In this document: positions 1 to 12,781 of the stretch, in pieces | How positions within the stretch are numbered: position 1 is the stretch's first letter | Layout: each line of letters starts with the position of its first letter | From: Isoetes taiwanensis | Lineage: Eukaryota; Streptophyta; Lycopodiopsida; Isoetales; Isoetaceae | Assembly (NCBI GenBank): GCA_021234155.1 | Contig: JAJEKV010000011.1 | Span: forward strand, 21,344,677 to 21,408,676 | Direction of reading: 5' to 3' | Length of the DNA stretch: 64,000 nucleotides | Made by a program: the position numbers and the translations under genes | Notes under the pieces: model-generated | Databases searched by the model: none | Told to the model about the DNA's origin: nothing | Seen by the model: only the letters and a program-made list of their open reading frames with translations

Positions 1-91
1 TCCCCCGGGTATCCTTATGCATTGTGCTATCCCTGCACATCATATTTGATATTTAGCTATATTTGCACACAATTTTCTGTTTATCATGTTT

Positions 92-142
92 TTCCTTCCA
101 CCCGCTGGGTGATGCTTTTCTCCACCCCCTGGGTGATGCTGT
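92..142. repeat. Minisatellite fragment, GGGTGATGC type
   Basis: Two adjacent units of the form CCACCC(G/C)CTGGGTGATGC are visible. The same unit forms a longer array at 2786-3030 and 31466-31705, so this is an outlying piece of the same minisatellite family. Confidence 0.6.
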
Positions 143-1290
<1,148 letters not shown>

Positions 1291-2238
1291 TCCTCTTTGA
1301 CTTATTATCTCGGTTACTTGTTATTCTTCCTTCTTATTTATCGTTGTTGTTTATTCTTTTTGGGGATCCATGATGAAGGGTTCCTTTGTTGACTTATCTC
1401 CCTCTAGATATTGGCCACAGGTTCGGGAGGAATAATAGCCACATTCTTGGACTTCGGTCCGTAGCCACAATCAAGGACTTCGGTCCGGACTCTGTATTCA
1501 AATCAGTCAACTATGCCGGGCCCTTCCTTCGATTCATCATCGGTGGCGTCCTTTTCTTTTCATTGTTTTGTTCTCTAATGTTCCTCCCTTTTCGGTCATT
1601 GGTGATGCCGATCCATAGCTTGGTGGCGCTTTCGGCTCTTCTTCTTCAACCGCTTTTTTCTCCCGCGGCTGCTTTCGTCTTCTTTCAGTTCGGTCAGCCA
1701 ACGCTTCCTTCCCTCGCTTGAACTGAGACTCTTCGGACCCTGGTTCCCTTTCTCCCCCTGCCACTCCCAACGAGACCCACTTGCGGGTGCTCATATCATT
1801 TCTTTATTTCGCTTGCCTTCATTATTCGCATGCACGGCTCGTCCACTATCCTTCACGCCCCGTGCCCCCTTTTTTCGCTCCCTCTCCTTCCTCTCTACGT
1901 CCTTTATCCTATCCGATTGCTTGGGGGTGGTGGCGGGAGTATCTTCTTGTTTTTGGCTTAAATCCGTCCCAGTCTGGTACTCATTCTGGTCGTCATGACG
2001 GGGCCTCGGCGGCTGCCACTCGGGGGGTTCCACATGATGTCATACAAGGCTCACCACGGTCGGGCCGGCCCTCTTCTTCTCCTCCCCGCTATGTGCTTTA
2101 TGCACCAACTCCACACCACTGGGCGGTTCTAGCTGTCTATTGAGGGTTTTTGCACTTGGAGCGGATCTTTTTCTATTTGGTATGCTCATTACATATCTTT
2201 GGCATATTTGATATTTGGCTTTATTTAGATGGGATGCA

Positions 2239-2559
2239 TATTGCGTTTGGCACTGCATTGCGATTTTCCGACCTGGGTTTATATTGGATTATCTTTCATT
2301 TTTATGCTACTCTTTATTTAGATATGGAGTGTCCTACGTTATTGTCCACAAGGTATTATATTGGGCACATTCTAATTTGTGCATGGTGGTGCTATTTAAC
2401 TTTATCTGGATATGATACATATTGCGTTTGGCACCACATTGAGCTTTTGCGACGTGGGTTTCTATTGGATCATTTTTTCCTTTTTATGCTTCTCTTTATC
2501 TAGACATGGCGTGTCTTACGTTGTTATACACAAGCTGTTATATTGGGCACATTCTAATG
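2239..2559. repeat. 181-bp tandem repeat, about 1.8 units (copy 1)
   Basis: TATTGCGTTTGGCAC starts at 2239 and again at 2420, and the following sequence, through TTATATTGGGCACATTCTAAT, aligns between the two units with moderate divergence. A 117-codon open frame spanning it is a by-product of the repeat. Confidence 0.85.
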
Positions 2560-2785
2560 GCCACTTTTAGTTTGTTTCGTGTTCTTGATGTTCTTTTTTA
2601 TGGTTTTACATTGATGCTTATCTTTCTCTAGATGTCGCGTTTTTTTATGGACCGTTTTTTGTTGGGTGGTGCTGTTTATTTCCACCGTGATGGTGACATT
2701 CATGTCTATTTATCATCTTTAGTGATGTTGTAAATAACATTGTCTCGCATTATTTTGCCATGCATATTTGGGTGACGCTTTTTTC

Positions 2786-3030
2786 CACCATGGTGGTGAT
2801 GCTATTTCCACCTGCGGGGTGATGCTGTTTATTTCCACCTCCAGGATGACGCATATTTCATTTTACGTAATTGGTTTCCACCCGTTGGGTGATGCATAAT
2901 TGTTTTCCACCCGTTGGGTGATGCTGTTTATTTCCACCTCGAGGGTGACGCATATTTCTTTCCACGTAATTGTTTTCCACCCGTTGGGTGATGCTGTTCT
3001 CCACCCTATTGGGGTGATGCTCTCTTTTTC
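2786..3030. repeat. Minisatellite, TTTCCACCCGTTGGGTGATGC type (copy 1)
   Basis: About nine variants of a unit of roughly 20-36 bases containing CCACC...GGGTGATGC or GGGTGACGC follow one another, many with an inner dyad CCACC/GGTGG. No coding role is apparent. Confidence 0.85.
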
Positions 3031-3165
3031 TGCTACATGTTGAATTTTCTCTAACCATTCACGGGTGTTTTTTCGGGTTCTTTGTGTTGCTTGCAGGTTT
3101 TACGCCATCGGCTTATAGTTAAGGAAGTTCTTTGGTAGTCGGCCGGTTTTGTGTCTCTTGCGAGT

Positions 3166-3218
3166 CCTTTCCCAGAATAGCATCGATCCGAGCCATCGGA
3201 TCGCCATTCTGGGAAAGG
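3166..3218. other. 53-base inverted repeat (hairpin)
   Basis: Arms CCTTTCCCAGAAT and ATTCTGGGAAAGG are perfectly complementary, with an inner CGATCCG/CGGATCG pairing. In copy 2 (31857-31906) both arms are altered exactly at the CAG and CTG (CCCGAGAAT; ATTGGAGG), which breaks the pairing. Confidence 0.8.
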
Positions 3219-3484
3219 ACGAGCTGCTATATAAGGCTACTTCCTCTTTCGGACCGGTTATCGGCGTCTTCTCACAACAGCTCTTCTTCTATTCTCGTTG
3301 CTTCCCTCCCTTCCCGCCCTGCTGCGTGGGGGCATGAGTTTGCTTTTCTCTAACCATTCATGGGTATTTTTAGGAGTTTTTGTGTTGCTTGCAGGCTTCC
3401 GCCCTCTTCTGGGGTCCTGCTATATTTTGTGTTCGCCATCAACTCATCTCCTTCGGTTTTCCAGGCAACACATTCAAGGTGGTT

Positions 3485-3561
3485 GGCGACCATTTCTCAT
3501 TAGGGGTTTCCTCGAAAACCCGAAAGGGCGGGGTTTTTTATCCCGATGAGAAGTTGTCGCC
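3485..3561. other. 77-base imperfect hairpin (copy 1)
   Basis: Outer arms GGCGACCATTTCTCATT and GATGAGAAGTTGTCGCC pair with about three mismatches. Inner arms AAAACCC and GGGGTTTT pair again. Another hairpin follows, GGGGTAG...CTACCCC at 3599-3635. The structure is unchanged in copy 2 (32162-32238). Its role is unknown; it is not in a position to be a bacterial-type terminator. Confidence 0.65.
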
Positions 3562-3717
3562 ATTACCCTTTTATATTGCCTGTGCATATTTCTTTTTACG
3601 GGGTAGTCCGATATTGTTCCTATGGTCGGCTACCCCTCTCTATTCTTCCAAACATTGTATACTGCTGCTGTGATGAATGACAAGCCCGGTTTTGTGTCTC
3701 TTGCGAGTTCTTTGAGC

Positions 3718-5459
3718 AATTAAATTAAAGCAAGCTGGAGCACACAAGCAAAATCAAGATCATTAGTTCATTTCATTTTGAGGCAAATCCCTTTCTAGAA
3801 ATATCTCCCATCAATTTTTGCTTATTAGACTGGTTAAAAAACCTTTTCGAATTCATATCCATTTCACTAGTAATGGTGCCCAACATTTTCGAGTGTAAAT
3901 ACATCTTAATGTAGTAGCATCTTTCTATTCTATGTTCATATTTACAATTAAGCATGTATTAATATTACAAATGTTTTGAAATGTAGACTATCCTAAGAAG
4001 CATCTAATTTGCATAATAGATAGATAAATGGGTTCATTTAGGTCAAGGGGGGCCTAATGAGTGGTTGTAGACCTAGTTTTATTAGTGACTTTTGCATTGC
4101 CATTCTTAGCTTGCTTTGCAACATGATTGTTGCATATCTTTTTGATGAACATAAGATTGCTTTACAACATGCTTGTTACTTAGATGCAACTGATTCTGCT
4201 TTGTAGCATGATTGTGTTCTTTGTTCTCTCTCTTTCTATGTGGATGCAAGTTCTGCATACATGGGAATCTCACACATGCTATGGAAGTAATGTTGTCAAC
4301 ATTGCACAAAAATAAGCATTACTTGAATCCCCATTATTGTTCATATAAAACGCATATTTTGTTATATGAACCACACATTGGTTACAAATGTAAAGAAAGG
4401 ATTGGACATGTTTGCACTCTAAATCTATGGAAATCCTCTAGAGCAACATCATGAATGCACAACTACTCTAGGATCGATATAGTCCACAATATAAAGATGA
4501 TGGTGTACCATTGAATCTCAACTGAAAAAATCAATAAGGTTCCATATTGATGGTTCCATGTTGATGGCAATTTCATTGAACTGAGACATGTTTATTGAAC
4601 ATTAGAGGAGTGGATCATTCACATCAAATAAACAGTGCTAGTTCCTTTGCCATCTCAATATATCTGTGATTCTCAAACGTCTTTTGAATGTGTCCAAAAT
4701 GGATCCAATATCTACCCAGGAGATTAAAGCTTTAATTGTTCACTTCCCGCAAATCTAGATAGTCATTTCTAAGAGCCCTTCTTCAATAATTTCAACCAAT
4801 ATCATTTCTTTCAAAGCATATCTAAGGGGGAATGCAAACACAAATGCAAACACAACATAAAACTGACTTATCTATTACTATCATTAATGTCCTGCACATA
4901 TAAAGCCCATATATTGGAGTTTGCCTGCCTCTTTACAAATAGGTGCAGAGCAAAAATAACAAAATACAAAATCCATAAAGAGATATTACAGTAATATAGA
5001 TAACACAAGTCAAAAAATAAATGTGAACATCTGAACGAGCTTCCAGAAAAGGCAAACCATATGAGCAAAACATCCAATCTTTACAACACTTCCAAATTTC
5101 CTCTAAATCAGATTCAACACATAATTTATGCAATCGCTGAAAGAAATTTGTAAAATTCGTTGCTAGAAGTAGTAGATTGTGAAGCCACAAAAACCTACAA
5201 TCACCGAAGTTTTCTAGATGCCCATCTACCTGTTTGGCTCTAGATTCCGCTCTTTGAATGGAAGCCAAATCTTCAGTCACACAATTCTTAAGTGAAAATT
5301 GGCTTGAATAGTATTATTTTTGTCAAGAACTAAGCTCTAACAGCAAAAACCATAAATCCAAGATAGAAGGTGCATTTTTCTTTAGCCTCCAATCAGAGAC
5401 CTCATCTCTAAAATATTCACAAGGGGAGCCAAGTCAAAAATCATGTAGATAATTTACCT
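3718..5459. other. No gene supported; downstream of Helitron fragment (copy 1)
   Basis: The stretch is AT-rich and almost base-identical to 32395-34133. A Helitron replicase should continue here on the minus strand with its HUH nuclease and helicase, but I find neither motif. Scattered frames of about 60-115 codons on either strand have no recognisable signature. Confidence 0.5.
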
Positions 5460-7396
5460 TTAGTCCTGGCTTGGCTTCCAATGTTTCTCTGTTTCAATCC
5501 AAAAGGGCACCAGAGATTTTTGAAGGAGATTGCAATGTTGATTCAACACAATGAATTGTAGCATTTCTTGTTCCATCTTCAGAAACATATCACAAATGTA
5601 TTCTTGAAACAACCGGCCAGCCATGTGAAGGGTGGATACATGTCCATGTCGTGTGAACATATGATATCTATAGTATTCCATAATAGTTACTTCTCCATGA
5701 GGTATTTTAAGATGCCATCCATCTGTACCATAGGGAAGAAGCAACACAAAGTGCAATGGGTCATATGCTAAGTGATATGTATCTATAACCTTCAACCCAC
5801 CATCCTTAGAGTGTATAATAATATCCCTCTGACCATCCTCGGGCTTATCATCAATAGGCATTAAGACAGCCACCTCATTTGCACTTGGAGCATTATATTG
5901 CCTCCTCACAGGATTTTGCACGTTGCATACGCAAACGGATATCCATGGTTGGATGATTACGCATAATCTGTGCCACACTCAAAAATATGCTAACAAATAG
6001 ATTGTGCTCTGTCATAAGGGCCTGCAGCTGCACAGCTATTTCTTGTTTCAATCCATCAAAAATGGACATCCTACGTTCAACTTCCATGTCATCACCATCC
6101 ATGATGTATATTTGTGCGAATTTTGCATGCTCTTGATGGCCTTGCGGTGGCAATAGCGTTCCCATCTTATGGCACATGCGCCTATTGACCCTAAAAGTAT
6201 AGGCCCCACCAATAGCATTTGCCAGCGCCTCATCAAATTTCATTCCCACTGAGGCAAATGAGAATATATTATTGTACTTTCTGATGTTCGTGTTGTATTA
6301 TATGTTCTCGTATATAGGTCAAATAATGCCTGTGGTGGTTCTGGAATCAATGGTAGTTGAACGTTTCCATTTGCACATGCCTGACATTTCTTCTTAACTG
6401 AGAGCTCTTCTATCCATTGCATAGCCCCACAATACAAACATCTATAATGCATATTACCAAGGTCATGAGGAGGAGGTAAATTCCACGTCCATGCTATCTT
6501 ATTGAAACCGCTTTTACCAGCAGGATGTTCTCTAGGACCAATAGGAGTAGCGTAATCCAACCTCACAGCTATATGCTTTGCATGCCTTATGCGATCGAGC
6601 CACCTTCTCCTTTCACTATTGCTTTCACCTTCAGGTGTCATATAAGAGGGGTTATGCATTAAGCTTGATAATTGGTCAACATTAGCATTTGCTATTGCTG
6701 TAGACACTTATCCAATATTTGTCATTTCTACATCATTATTCGCACGACATTGTGAGCCCAAAACTCTTTTTTTTGCCATTCTTTTGCGCCGCAAGCATTT
6801 CTTTCTCTAACTATTGCTTTCATTCTCAGGTGTCATGTAGAAGGGGTTATCCACTATTATAGGTGGTGTTATTTGATGTGATATTTCAATAAGTTCGGCC
6901 TGAGATGGTGTGCTAAATCCATGAGCATTCACGCCTGTAGATTGAGGCAACATCACCTGATCACCTGCTTCTTCATCTTTTGTGGGAAATAACTGCATCC
7001 TAATACCAATAACTTCTGATGTGATGAAGGATGAACCTACACTAAGTGCAATAGGTCCTTCTGTAACCCTATCATTTATATATATGATTGTCGCATCAAG
7101 AGTCACGCGAGCACTCGGCAATCGCTTCGCATCTGACTTTTTGTGGACTGATGTAGGCAAAAGATGTTTGAACCGACCCCCTCCATTGGAACAACATCGA
7201 TGAAGGACTAGCATGATTTCTCTCTCGACTTCCATGTTAAATTCTAGTTTCAAAGCTCTAACCTTTGCGGCCCGCTTTTACGTGTCGGGCCGCCTTTTTT
7301 CTACCAGACTTGCTTTCATTGACGAGCGTCATGTATGAGGGGTTGTTGGCCACAACAGGTGGTGTTTCTTGACGGGCCTTCTCCATACAAATCCTG
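5460..7396 (-). pseudogene. Helitron replicase, N-terminal fragment (copy 1)
   Basis: Read right to left, frames in this stretch carry the Helitron-like N-terminal domain: MHYRCLYCGAMQWIEE with a Cys pair (about 6470-6390), GAYTFRVNRRMCHKMG and LLPPQG (about 6215-6130), AYDPLHFVLLLPYGTDGWH (about 5765-5710) and AGRLFQEYICDM (about 5620-5580). These match the conserved blocks before the Rep nuclease in plant Helitrons. The N-terminal part has three repeats of NPSYMTPExESNS followed by basic residues (near 7335, 6850 and 6650). The frame stops at 5460; no HUH motif and no helicase follows, so the protein cannot act alone. Frame shifts occur near 7080-7300. Copy 1 is the intact version at 6240-6707, where copy 2 is broken. 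It is a dead or internally deleted Helitron. Confidence 0.8.
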
Positions 7397-7801
7397 ATAT
7401 GGTGCAATCTATACAATTTAGATGTTTGCAAGAAACCCTAAACCGGATATTAAGCATTCAACTATTAAGCTAACAACTATACGCACACAATTATTAACCC
7501 TAAGATAGTTAACCTAAGATAGGACCTAGGACTCACGTTTGACGTGTTAAGATTTTGCCTCCCTTGGCAAATGCGCAAGCGCTGTAAGAGTTTGTTCCTC
7601 CCTCAAAGTTCAAGTGCAAAGTGTCCCTATAAACATGACAACACATAAGAATACATGAAATATAGCCATGTATAGAAAATAAAATGGGGCACACAAACGT
7701 ACTGTTACCCTAACATGCACATGCCAAAGCATCATGGGTTTATGGCTAAGTTGAATTGTTGCACAATTAAGTTGAATTCTGCTTAAAGGCATTCACGCAC
7801 A

Positions 7802-8146
7802 CTACATATCCAACCCATGTTGCATAAGGTATTCCATAAATAATATAGTTTCCATAGCCTCCACAAACTTATGGACTCTCACAAAGCCACGTTTATGAAA
7901 GCTAGCATGCATTTCTCTCGCAAAATTTTCAATATCTGGCTCAATTTTGGCCTCCGGGCGTGTCACAACTCCAAGCAACCCTAGCGTTTCATACCACTCT
8001 CCAAAAACTCTCAAAACCCAAATTAGAGCCTTAATGTTCACTTGCATTCCATCATTCCCCGGTGCAACACTTTCTGCAGCTTCTTCCAGACATAGCTCAA
8101 ATTTTGCAAAAAAATCACCAGGCAGCCAATATATGCTGAGGACTTC
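7802..8146 (-). CDS. Unidentified terminal exon of about 114 codons (copy 1)
   Basis: An open minus-strand frame begins just after a plausible acceptor (TTGCTAG at 8147 and above) with VLSIYWLPGDFFAKFE and runs through WVLRVFGEWYETLGLLG and MHASFHKRGFVRVHKFVEAM to a stop after QHGLDM at 7802. It reads like real protein: mixed amphipathic helices, no repeats, and no differences between the two unit copies. I do not recognise the family. It sits about 400 bases upstream of the Helitron frame on the same strand, so it may be a host gene fragment captured by the Helitron or an upstream exon of the same element. Confidence that it is or was coding is moderate; function is unknown. Confidence 0.35.
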   Translation of the reverse strand, partial: EVLSIYWLPGDFFAKFELCLEEAAESVAPGNDGMQVNIKALIWVLRVFGEWYETLGLLGVVTRPEAKIEPDIENFAREMHASFHKRGFVRVHKFVEAMETILFMEYLMQHGLDM

Positions 8147-10327
8147 CTAGCAATGTGAGGCCATCTATCTAACGTGCGGCTCTTGATAGTGGCCAAGAGT
8201 TTGACGTGGAAAAAATAAACATGTCATTCATCGCGGAAGCGCATAAACACAAGCACATATATTCACATGAAATATATAACCACCTCGATGGGTGGGATCA
8301 CCATAGCAATATTATGTTACATATTTTAAACGAGGTGCACCTTGGGCTACCTCAGTCGTCGGATCTATCCGTCATATGGCCCAGATTATATGTTGGAGCC
8401 TCTTGATGCCTTCTGTTTCAATTATGGTCATTTATGACTGGGGGTGCCTATGATTTTAAAACATGGACTACAGATTCGCCTAAGGTTTTGGAATATGAAA
8501 TACCGAGACTCCTCTGTATATGGTTTGCTTAAGGTTTCAGATTTTGAGATACAAGGACTCGTATTGAAAGTATGCATCAAAATCATCGTCAAATAGTGCT
8601 AAGGCATGTCCATCTCTAAAGAAATGTGCCACAAGTTTTGGGTAGGAATCCCATGGAACATTCAACACCAACATCTGCATTATGGAAATGATATTTTAAG
8701 TCAATTCATTTTCCATGTTGGCAAGCCAGTATGATCTTGTCCTTTTCAAATCAAATAACTTATATTGTCAATTACTTTGTTTCACTTATGTGTTGTGGTG
8801 ATCCAAAATAAAGTTTATTCAACTTTGTGTTGTGATCTTAAAGTTCATTTAACTTTGTGTTGTAATGTTAATGTTTGGCATTTTATGTTTATGTTAAATG
8901 CACCCGTGTTTATGTTAAAGTCATTCATTCAATTCAAATTGTATGCTAACATTTATTTAGTTAATATAGCTTAAAATAACGGGGTTAGAACTGTGTTGTT
9001 ATGAAGCAATAGTGGAAGAGTAATGACAGAGCAATTGCCTTTCAGATCAATGTCTATATGTTGAAGGGGTTAAAGTATCTACCAACATGAAGCTAAGTTA
9101 AGTAAGGGAACTTAGTTACTTGAAATTTATTAGGAACTTAGTGAATTAAAATAAGGGAACTTAGTAAATTAAAATATGTGCCAATCAAAGCAGGGAAAAA
9201 TCAAAATAGGGAAACTGCATAATCAAAAGAGGGCAAATTGAAAGGTTAAAAGTGTAGCAGTGAAAATCTCTTCATTGTTCTACCGCCTGTCCGGCGAAAA
9301 TTTCAAGTTTCCTTGCAAACATTAAATTAAATCCACAATCAAGTATTGGGGCAGAAAATTAAGCTAAATCTTAAGCTTTTAATCTAAAATGAGGCTCGCC
9401 TCCGGATGCAAGAGAAAACAGAGACCAAGGCTTTTTATAATCACCGGCCCAGCTTAGTCTTCAAATTAACTGTCACAAAGATATTTAAAAAGATGAGAGG
9501 GTTTAAATGGTTAAGAATATGCAATGAGAGATTGTCAAAAGATAATGCACTGAACAGAGACAAAAAACCAACAATGCAAGTAGATAGAAGATTTTTAAAG
9601 CATCAACAATCGAAGTCCGAAAACTCCTCCGATCCAAACTCCTCCGCCGATGGAAAACCCTATGCCGATGAGTAAATCCTTAATTAAAAGTCGAGATAGT
9701 AGATGGGCAATTTTGGAAGTGTGTAGAGATGTATCTTTGTTGCTTGCCCCGATCTGCCTCGAAAACCCCCGATAAAGAGTAAACCAAGAATAGGACCTCG
9801 AAAGTTGCCCGCCCTTTGAATCCTAAATCGAATGGAGGTACTCCTCCCCGTGAGATAGAATGAGCAATAAAAATATAAGTAAAACCAAAAGAACTGGTGG
9901 AGAAATGGGTCCAAAATCTGAAGACAGAATAAGCAGATGAGGAACGAAACCTCTTAGGATTGCATGCACCTGATGGATAGCTCAAGGCCCTTCAAAGCTG
10001 CTACTCACCGAAGGAGAACTCACGACGTTCTGTTGGCAAAGGACATGGAGAAAAAGGAGTAAATCCTCTGAAGGAAAAACATGCGATTAAGCCTAAAGAA
10101 CTAAGAAAAGTTTACCTGAAGTTGAAGCCGAGCTCCACCGTATCCTCGGCGTAGAATAATGAAGCCGAGAGGTGCTCAGCGAACGCTTGCTTCTCTAATT
10201 TAGGTATTAGGCAAAATGATGGAAGGAAGAGGAGCTCAGAGCAGAAAAATCGTGGACTCAGAGCAGATGAGCTCAGAGCAGAAAAAGATGGAAGGCATGC
10301 ACTCGAACTCTCTCTCCGATTCACTCA
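8147..10327. other. No gene supported (copy 1)
   Basis: AT-rich DNA with short unrecognised frames on both strands. From about 9280 to 9900 it disagrees heavily with copy 2 (37990-38560), chiefly at CTG/CAG sites. The last 200 bases before the LTR contain repeated GAGCTCAGAGCAGA units at 10230-10285. Confidence 0.5.
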
Positions 10328-10564
10328 TATTATGAAATAGAATTGTGCGGAAAATTGTATTTATTCAGAGTTAATCAGAGTTAATCCAAATAGCCCGGAT
10401 CGCGGGTTTTTACATAGTACATGAAGAGTCATGAGTTGCATCTCTTCATGAATGGACACATTCCACATCATCATGTCCTTTGGCATGGATTGATGATGTG
10501 TACAAGCACAATATCATTTGTGTTTGTTCGTGGAGATTAATCCTTCATTTATTATCAAGTAATA
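10328..10564 (-). repeat. 3' LTR (copy 1 of the unit)
   Basis: Begins TATTATGAAATAG and ends TTAATA in plus-strand reading, matching 12528-12761 with few changes. It is flanked on the outer side by ACTCA and on the inner side by the purine tract. Confidence 0.88.
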
Positions 10565-11081
10565 CTCCCCCTTAATCTTCATGAACAAACCTTCATATAA
10601 TCTTCTTCTTGAGAATTTTGTAGAGCGGCTTCATATCTTGGAGTCTTCATTGCTCCTTTCTATACTTGCAGCTTCATCAATATAAACATTACCACCATAA
10701 CGTGGTCTTCACCAATATGGGTGCCACCAAGTGTGGGCTTATTCCCAAAAATATAAGTTAGATGCCACTAGAGTTGTGGACTTACCCTTAACTTTGTAAG
10801 CTGCAATACTTAAATTTATTCAAGTCTTTGGAAGTTTACAAGATCAAACTTCCAGAATAACTCCAACTACTCTTCACACATAAAATAGGTGTGCCATGTG
10901 CTTATGGCTTTCCCTAACTTCTCCCCCTTTTGATCTTGGAAACTTTCAACAAGATCTAGGTTGAGAGTTTTTAGCCTTGAGTGAACTTCTTCATCGTCAA
11001 GGACCTTGAAGAGTTAGTGCCCTATGGAGTACCACTTAGAGGTGGCTTTAACATCTTGTATATGACCACTAATGCGTGGGT

Positions 11082-11711
11082 TTATGCATCCAAATTATTA
11101 TGGATGGCTTTTATTACTTTTGCAGAATTGAACAACTTAACTGGAGTTTGATGATCCGTATACTCTTGAGCTCCAGTTGTGGCTACTTCTAAGAGTTGGC
11201 GGTATTCATCATCGGGCTGCCAAATCTTCATCAATTGGGAGTACTTATGCTTGAGTAATAGTCATAAGACTCATTTGCCGTAATAGATGAGTCACCGAAA
11301 TTTCTATGATAGAAATTGGAGATGCAGCACTCTCATTAATTCCGTTGGGAATTGGAGTGTCGTCATCAGAAGTGATCTCAATTGGACTTCCATTAATCCG
11401 GGGACCATTCAAGGAACAGGGTTCCTTGGTCTCTCCCCCTGGATGGTGTAAGAAGTACACCGGTTGCTGAAGCTCTTGTTGATGCTTAGAGCAACAGTAT
11501 GAGTTTAAGTCCAGGTTTGGATGATGTGAATTTAGTTCACAATCCATGATTTTAACTCTTTTATTGGAATTCTTAAAGAGTTCTGGCATTATCATAAACA
11601 AATTCTCGAGAATACTTCACCTTTATGCTTTGGAGGAGGTGAGTACTTTGAACCGCCTTTGAGAGTTCAAGATTGGTCTTCAAGAAGTCTTTTGTCTTTG
11701 TCCATGGTAAT
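11082..11711 (-). pseudogene. Unknown interior ORF of the LTR element, frame-broken (copy 1)
   Basis: Counterpart of the open 212-codon frame at 39792-40430. Here only 11245-11601 stays open, because base changes at 11200-11290 and 11600-11700 shift the frame. It contains the same LNSHHPNLDLN and GSPIEITSDDDTP stretches. No Gag or Pol motif is visible. Confidence 0.5.
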
Positions 11712-12515
11712 CAAAGCACCAAAGAACTTTTAAATATTATCTTGCTTGTTGGGATGCTCCAAAATTAGAAAAGATGGTCTTCTATAAAGGTGGAATCTTT
11801 GAAGAGGTGATCGGGCTCAACAGAGGATTTGTCAAACACAGAGAAGATGTAATCGATATTTGTGGAACAGAGGTGATAAATTTGTGTTGAGAGCAAGATG
11901 AAGGGGCCGGAAGGGGTGCGTCTGTTAGGGCGCATCTCTTGGTTCCACGTGGCAAGTGGTTGCCACAAAAATTTTCTTGGGCGACGTCCGAGATTGCCGC
12001 GACCTGTTTGGTCTGGGCGAATTGGGCAAAAGGCCATATCTTCAGGATGGCTAAATCCGTCGACCCAAAAAAAAAAAAAACAAGAAGATATTTTGCTTCA
12101 TGGATCTTTCCTCGCGAATTGCCTTAGAGGCATCTCTCTGGGAGTTTTTTCATACAATTTTATGCATGTTTCTCAGTGTCTTGTTCATTGGAATAACTAC
12201 TGAGCATCGTTTGATAGCTTCAGCATCATTTTCGGTCTACTTAGCCTTCATGGCTCGAACCTTATGATGAATTTGGCAGGGGGGATGCCAATTCGATAAT
12301 TCTTGTATAGAAGCCTTTATGAATTTGCTTCAATGAGCAATGTCATGGCAGCATAATCTCGCTGCTTTATGTGCTTGCTTAAGATTTAGAGGAAAAAATT
12401 TAAGATTTTAATAAACCTTAATTTCTTCCGCAGTGTCCAGGATCGTTTGCTTGACTTTTGCTTGGGCTGGGCTGCTCTACAAGGCAGCCCTCGATTTCTT
12501 TGGCCTTTTAACGAG

Positions 12516-12527
12516 GCTCTGATACCA
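12516..12527 (-). promoter_or_regulatory. Primer binding site, initiator-Met tRNA
   Basis: Minus-strand TGGTATCAGAGC directly adjoins the 5' LTR, the classic plant Copia primer site. Confidence 0.85.
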
Positions 12528-12761
12528 TGTTATGAAATAGAATTGTGCGGAAAATTGTATATATTCAGAGTTAATCAGAGTTAATCCAAATAGCCTGGAT
12601 TGTGGCTTCACATAGTACATGAAGAGTCATGAGTTGCATCTCTTCATGAATGGAAACATTCCACATCATCATGTCCTTTGGCATGGATTGATGATGTGTA
12701 CAAGCACAATATCATTTGTGTTTGTTCAGGTAGATTAATCCTTCATTTATTACTGTTAATA
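12528..12761 (-). repeat. 5' LTR (copy 1 of the unit)
   Basis: Pairs with 10328-10564. It abuts the tRNA primer site at 12516-12527 and is followed on the outer side by ACTCA. Terminal bases are TGTT...AATA in plus-strand reading, close to the usual TG...CA. Confidence 0.88.
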
Positions 12762-12781
12762 ACTCAAACTCAAACTCTCTG

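Larger units (their letters stand above)
3045..3717. repeat. Nested direct repeats (copy 1)
   Basis: TTTTCTCTAACCATTCA followed by ...TGTGTTGCTTGCAGG occurs at 3045 and again at 3344 (about 300 bases apart). CCGGTTTTGTGTCTCTTGCGAG occurs near 3143 and again near 3686 (about 543 bases apart). The block therefore looks like a decayed tandem array or a solo element with internal duplication. No open frame with a recognisable motif lies in it. Confidence 0.6.
10328..12761 (-). mobile_element. Short non-autonomous LTR retrotransposon, Copia-like priming (copy 1)
   Basis: Two direct repeats of about 235 bases (10328-10564 and 12528-12761) bound a 1.96 kb interior, and the whole is flanked by the 5-bp duplication ACTCA (10323-10327 and 12762-12766). 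Read on the minus strand, the sequence directly after the right LTR is TGGTATCAGAGC (12527-12516), the standard site complementary to initiator-Met tRNA. A purine run, AAGGGGGAG, precedes the left LTR (about 10575-10567). Orientation is therefore minus. The interior has no reverse transcriptase, integrase, RNase H or Gag zinc knuckle; it carries one unfamiliar frame. Autonomous partners must supply the enzymes. Confidence 0.9.

Noticed and set aside
2150-2503. 117-codon ORF repeated at 30832-31185
   Set aside because: It spans the 181-bp tandem repeat and has no coding signature; it is open because the repeat is T-rich.
3502-3540. Rho-independent terminator (GC stem then T run)
   Set aside because: The setting is eukaryotic nuclear DNA; the stem is part of a larger hairpin.
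7490-7530. Telomere-like AACCCTAAG repeats
   Set aside because: Only single degenerate units, no array.
9680-9985. Minus-strand frame SYPSGACNPKRF
   Set aside because: It changes composition and frame between the two unit copies and has no known motif.
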